DNA of 10,216 nucleotides from Gemmatimonadota bacterium. Its GTDB lineage: Bacteria; Gemmatimonadota; Gemmatimonadetes; Gemmatimonadales; Gemmatimonadaceae. This document shows positions 7,367 through 10,216 of this stretch, piece by piece; the stretch's first letter is position 1; every line of letters begins with the position of its first letter. The stretch spans positions 1 to 10,216 of the forward strand of contig JAHFCS010000038.1 of the NCBI GenBank assembly GCA_023249395.1, in the 5' to 3' direction. A program made the translations under genes and the position numbers. The notes under the pieces are model-generated. The model did no database searches and was not told the origin of the DNA. It saw only the letters and a program-made list of their open reading frames with translations.

Positions 7367-8650
7367 GGCGACTGCGCTCCCGGGAGTGTCGAACAGCGCC
7401 CAGATGTTGCTCAGCGGTGAGTGATCTCCTGCCTGCGACGCGGGAGCTTCCTGCTCGATCACGCGCATGAGCTCATCGCCGCTCGTTTCGCCATCGAGGA
7501 GTCGCCTCACTCCGCAATCCCATAGCGATCGCGCACCCTCGCGGCGCGTCGCTGCGTTGAGCGCATCGAGATGCGAGTTTGCGGCGATCGCCCGCTCGAG
7601 CTCGGCGTCCGCGATGACGATCTCTGTGACGGCGAGGCGACCGCGATAGCCCGTCATCGCACACCGGTCGCAGCCCGCCGGTGCGTAAACCATCGCGTCG
7701 CCGGGAACCGACGCACGGATTCGCATCGGTGCACCCGCGTTGGCGACTACCTTGCAGTCGCTGCACAGCCTCCGAATCAACCGCTGTGCGACGATTCCCT
7801 TGACCGCGCCGGCGAGCTTCGCCGCGTCAACGCCGAGGTCGGTGAGGCGGGTGATGGAGCTGCACGCATCGTTGGTGTGAAGTGTCGCGAACACGAGGTG
7901 CCCCGTGAGCGCAGCTTGGATCGCGATCGCAGCCGTCTCGCGGTCGCGAATCTCGCCGATCAATACGACGTCCGGATCCTGTCTCAGAATAGATCGCAGT
8001 GCCGACGCGAATGTGAGTCCCGCTTTCTCATTGATCTGCACCTGCACGATTCCAGGAATTCGATATTCGACCGGATCTTCGACGGTGATGACGTTCACGC
8101 CGCGACGCTTTATTTCGAGCAATGCCGCGTAGAGAGTGGTTGTCTTTCCCGAGCCGGTAGGCCCCGTCACCAGCACAAGGCCCTCGCGGACTTCCAGGAG
8201 GCGGCGCATTCTGGGCGCATCGACGGCGTCGAGTCCGAGCGCCTCGAGGGATCGCACCGCCGATCGCGTGTCGAGAATCCTGATAACGACCTTTTCACCG
8301 TGCGATGCCGGGAGCGTCGAGACTCGCAGATCGATCCGGGCGCCATCGACGGTAACCGTCGCATGTCCGCCCTGCGGACGCAGCCGATCGGCGATGTCCA
8401 TTCGCGCAATGATCTTGACGCGGGAAACGAGCGGCACGCCGACATTCTTCGGCAGCACCATCACGTCGCGAAGGAGACCATCTATTCGATATCGAACCGC
8501 AGTTCCATGCTCTGACGGCTCGAGATGAATGTCGCTCGCGCGCTCGGCGATACCGCCGGCGACGATTCTGTCCACGAGACGCACGATCGGTTCGCCCGCC
8601 GGGAGAGGTAGCGTTCCGGCGCGCTCGGAGGAAGCCGGGGGCATCTCCAT
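6851..8650 (-). CDS. GspE/PilB-type secretion ATPase core fused to a C-terminal Nudix hydrolase
   Basis: This 599-residue frame combines two protein families. Residues 17-400 are the catalytic core of a type II secretion / type IV pilus assembly ATPase, a hexameric cytoplasmic motor. Visible elements are ASDIHLEP (38-45), Walker A GPTGSGKT (163-170), Asp box VEDPVEY (190-196), Walker B DPDVVLIGEIRD with Glu233 (225-236), His box TGHLVFATLHTND (249-261), and a zinc site Cys296/Cys299/Cys327/Cys330. The usual C-terminus of the family ends near 401. A Ser/Thr/Pro-rich linker (about 402-450) then leads in frame into a Nudix domain (451-590). The ATG at 8650 is only the first usable start after an in-frame TAG at 8798; 49 further codons upstream of this ATG belong to the same gene. 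The arm sequence at 88-97 (DRLRPQGGHA) departs from the usual RLPQDGR pattern. Activity is uncertain because the N-terminal domain is cut off. Confidence 0.85.
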   Translation of the reverse strand: MEMPPASSERAGTLPLPAGEPIVRLVDRIVAGGIAERASDIHLEPSEHGTAVRYRIDGLLRDVMVLPKNVGVPLVSRVKIIARMDIADRLRPQGGHATVTVDGARIDLRVSTLPASHGEKVVIRILDTRSAVRSLEALGLDAVDAPRMRRLLEVREGLVLVTGPTGSGKTTTLYAALLEIKRRGVNVITVEDPVEYRIPGIVQVQINEKAGLTFASALRSILRQDPDVVLIGEIRDRETAAIAIQAALTGHLVFATLHTNDACSSITRLTDLGVDAAKLAGAVKGIVAQRLIRRLCSDCKVVANAGAPMRIRASVPGDAMVYAPAGCDRCAMTGYRGRLAVTEIVIADAELERAIAANSHLDALNAATRREGARSLWDCGVRRLLDGETSGDELMRVIEQEAPASQAGDHSPLSNIWALFDTPGSAVAMYDSPRESPSISETASPVTSITPGVVDIYVIRPLPSGWRVLVVQRAMDTRCPSAWETVHGRIEGDERPEAAARREVREETGLELERLYNVTVQPFYLHMLETIQLAVVFAAFVAEPGEVTLGAEHQRHEWLSVEDAESRFIWPREREALREIHQLLGTGDAGPVEDVLRVY

Positions 8651-8797
8651 TGCGGACGCCGCAGTTCCGTCCGCTCGGAGATCCGAAGCACGCTCGATCG
8701 ACCACCGGCTGATCCGGCGCGACTCTCCGTACGCCTCCTCGATTCGCTCGGCGATTGTGAGCGGCGGCGCTAGCGATATCCCAACGGTCCGGCCCGA

Positions 8798-8800
8798 CTA
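8798..8800 (-). other. in-frame amber (TAG) codon interrupting the GspE/PilB gene
   Basis: Reading the minus strand in one frame, TLGF is followed by TAG and then SGRTVGISLAPP, which continues the same domain (family pattern: LRF-x-GR-x-V-x-x-x-LAPP). No frame change is needed: the TAG and the next ATG at 8650 are exactly 50 codons apart. TAG is also the real stop of clpP (596-598) and of the beta-barrel gene (9390-9392), so a reassigned code is unlikely. A point mutation or a base-call error is the simplest reading. Confidence 0.85.
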
Positions 8801-9145
8801 GAATCCGAGCGTTCGCTCGCAGTCGGCGTCGTAGGGATTGGCGGTGGCGATCTCGAGACGCGATGACGAAGCATCGAGCGGAAGAATCCTGTAGCGCCGG
8901 GCGAGCACCTCGGGAACAACGTCCGTCGCGGCGGGACTGACGAACAGGTCTTCGGCGATTCGCATATGCGCCCGCCGCGAGACGATCGAGAGGAGCTGTT
9001 CATCGGTCACGAGACCGGCGGAAACCGCCGCTTCCCAGTAGCTACCGGCAACCCTGGATTCAATGGTCGCGATCGAATCGAGGGGGAGGAGCTCCTCGAG
9101 AATTGAGAGCAACCACTGATCGCGCGGACCGCTAACCGTCGTCAT
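8798..9145 (-). pseudogene. N-terminal fragment of the GspE/PilB-type ATPase (MshEN/T2SSE_N domain)
   Basis: This 115-residue fragment is the N-terminal domain of the ATPase whose catalytic core lies downstream in the same frame. Recognisable phrases are AGLVTDEQLLSIVSRRAHM, then PEVLARRYRILPLDASSSR and LEIATANPYDAD, the standard fold that links these ATPases to the inner-membrane platform or, in MshE relatives, binds cyclic di-GMP. It stops at TAG 8798-8800 in the middle of the domain. The ATG at 9145 (MTTVSGP) is the likely start. The frame remains open to 9421, but that stretch runs through an inverted repeat and back into the preceding gene and does not look like protein. Read through, the gene from 9145 to 6851 would encode 764 residues. 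With the stop, it yields a truncated domain that probably has no function alone. Confidence 0.8.
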
Positions 9146-9228
9146 CGACGAAAGGTGGGCGCCACCCGCGGTCGCCAAGGGATCATTGCAGTACCGATGG
9201 AATCGGATTGCTGCGATTGGGATCGACC

Positions 9229-9370
9229 AGCGTTTGTTACCACGGAGAACGCGGAGAACGCGGAGGCCGACCAGGGGAACAACACCGCCAATCGGGCCAG
9301 GTTTGCTGTCCCCGTTTTTCCCCTTTCTTTTTACTCCGCGTCCTCCGTGTTCTCCGTGGTAAAACACGCT
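9229..9370. repeat. large inverted repeat built from 9-bp tandem units
   Basis: The left arm (9229-9265) and the right arm (9334-9370) are inverted copies matching at 33 of 37 positions, separated by 68 nt. Each arm carries a tandem 9-mer of the type ACGGAGAAC (three copies in the left arm) next to TTACC. Inside the loop, GGGGAACA (9274-9281) can pair with TGTCCCC (9307-9313), giving a second stem. The element lies 19 nt beyond the stop of the beta-barrel gene and 83 nt before the ATPase start, both on the minus strand. It encodes no credible protein. It could be a REP/BIME-like dispersed element or a small non-autonomous mobile element, and its RNA hairpin could protect or end the upstream transcript. 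I see no obvious target-site duplication. Confidence 0.8.
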
Positions 9371-9389
9371 TGGCCTGCGTAGAACTGTC

Positions 9390-10216
9390 CTAGAGAATCC
9401 CCCAGAATTCTCTCCCGACATCCACCGAGAATGTCCACCGCCCGTAACGGAGCCCGCGGCCCACGTCGAGCCTCAGCACGTCGAAGACCGACAGAACGCC
9501 GAGTCCCACCGACGGAAACCAGCCCCCGTGAAGTCGAGGGACCGGCGGAGGCACATAGTCGCGCGGCCTCAGGACACCGAAGCCTGCTGTATTAGGTGCC
9601 ACCGCCCGTACTGTCGCCCGCCGGTTGATCCAGATCGTATTAACGAACGGCGCGAGGGTAATGCTCGCCGGCGTCCGCCCGTAACGTCCGAGCCTGAACG
9701 ACGGGAATGGCGCCGGCACTCGGAGCTCGAGCCGCTGGCTCGCTCCTGTCTTCCCGGCGAACTGATGGAAATCGTACCCGGGACCGGTCGTCGGCCCGCC
9801 GAGGAAGACGAGATGCTGCGCCGGAAGCGAGTCGTCACCCATGGCCGCGGCAAAGAGCGAGCGCGCTACTATCCGGCTGTTCCCAATCGGTCGCTCGAAA
9901 GTTCCGCGCGCCGACAGGCGAGTCATGAAGCTGTAGGTCGCCGCATCGAGAGGCCGGTACCCGATCGCATCGCCCTCGAGCCTGAGCTGCGCCTCGATGC
10001 CCAGAACCGTGAGGCGGGTTGGGCGATCGAGAATGAGCGTCGCGCGCCGCTCTCTGTCATTCAACGCCGCGATCGTCGGCTCGTACCGTCCGGACGCGGG
10101 CCTCGCATGGATCGCGAGTGGTTCGTCGCGCTCGAGCGCACCCTCGATCGTCGCGTTCCAGGCGCTGAACGAGCCGGTCCGCGCCGCGAGTGAGTATCCG
10201 CGGACGCCGAACGGAT
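9390..10216 (-). CDS. outer-membrane beta-barrel protein, Omp85/surface-antigen-like (5' partial)
   Basis: The frame is open from the window end (first full codon at 10214) to TAG at 9390-9392, giving 274 visible residues; the N-terminus is outside. The first credible start (TTG at 10064) is internal, since the upstream codons continue the same kind of protein. The sequence alternates polar and hydrophobic residues in strand-sized blocks, as in beta-barrels. Residues 138-152 contain FLGGPTTGPGYDFHQF, resembling the conserved loop region (GG..T..GY.F..F) of BamA/TamA or surface-antigen barrels. The last strands include LSVFDVLRLDVGRGL and a final strand ending in REFWGIL, aromatic-rich although not ending in Phe or Trp. 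It likely sits in the outer membrane. Missing POTRA domains, if any, would be upstream. The exact subfamily is not certain. Confidence 0.65.
   Translation of the reverse strand, partial: PFGVRGYSLAARTGSFSAWNATIEGALERDEPLAIHARPASGRYEPTIAALNDRERRATLILDRPTRLTVLGIEAQLRLEGDAIGYRPLDAATYSFMTRLSARGTFERPIGNSRIVARSLFAAAMGDDSLPAQHLVFLGGPTTGPGYDFHQFAGKTGASQRLELRVPAPFPSFRLGRYGRTPASITLAPFVNTIWINRRATVRAVAPNTAGFGVLRPRDYVPPPVPRLHGGWFPSVGLGVLSVFDVLRLDVGRGLRYGRWTFSVDVGREFWGIL

Noticed and set aside
7571..8515. 314-codon plus-strand frame opposite the secretion ATPase
   Set aside because: It is antisense to clear Walker A/B and zinc motifs, and its Arg/Asp-rich product has no family features. It is a shadow of the real gene.
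8798..8800. TAG as a reassigned sense codon
   Set aside because: TAG correctly ends clpP and the beta-barrel gene in this window at the expected protein ends, so a genome-wide recoding is not supported.
9146..9421. N-terminal extension of the ATPase fragment across the inverted repeat
   Set aside because: The frame is open, but the residues come from the 9-bp repeat arms (HGEHGG and LRVLRVLRG types) and from the end of the preceding gene. Family similarity begins only after the ATG at 9145.

Overview
This is a high-GC window from a Gram-negative bacterium. The gene order, the GC-rich codon use and the look of the outer-membrane and Nudix proteins suggest Gemmatimonadota or a similar soil or environmental lineage. 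That assignment is inference from sequence style; no rRNA or other marker gene is present.

Positions 1-5896 (+ strand) carry a proteostasis cluster. It begins with the 3' part of clpP (5' end cut by the window), then clpX, lon, the ribosome-assembly GTPase engB and a small putative lipoprotein. lon and engB overlap as TGATG, and engB and the lipoprotein overlap by 8 nt, so these three are very probably one transcript. ClpP and ClpX form a two-component ATP-dependent protease and Lon is a one-chain AAA+ protease. The catalytic motifs of all three are intact. The clpP-clpX spacer holds GC-rich hairpins. The clpX-lon spacer holds a phased heptamer repeat array built on GGTACC, followed by a hairpin just before the lon start.

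Positions 5971-6810 (+) encode a left-handed beta-helix (hexapeptide repeat) acyltransferase with an unrecognised N-terminal region of about 140 residues. It converges on the minus-strand block with only 40 bp between the stops.

Positions 6851-9145 (- strand) are the most unusual part. A GspE/PilB-type secretion or pilus assembly ATPase is interrupted by an in-frame TAG at 8798-8800, which separates its N-terminal domain from the catalytic core. The same reading frame runs on at the C-terminus into a complete Nudix hydrolase domain with a perfect Nudix box. A long inverted repeat made of 9-bp units lies upstream at 9229-9370. Before it, also on the minus strand, is the C-terminal part of an outer-membrane beta-barrel protein resembling the Omp85/surface-antigen family, cut by the window end.

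The best candidates for something undescribed are the ATPase-Nudix fusion, the amber codon inside it, and the two intergenic repeat elements. No CRISPR array, tRNA, rRNA, transposase or prophage gene was seen.
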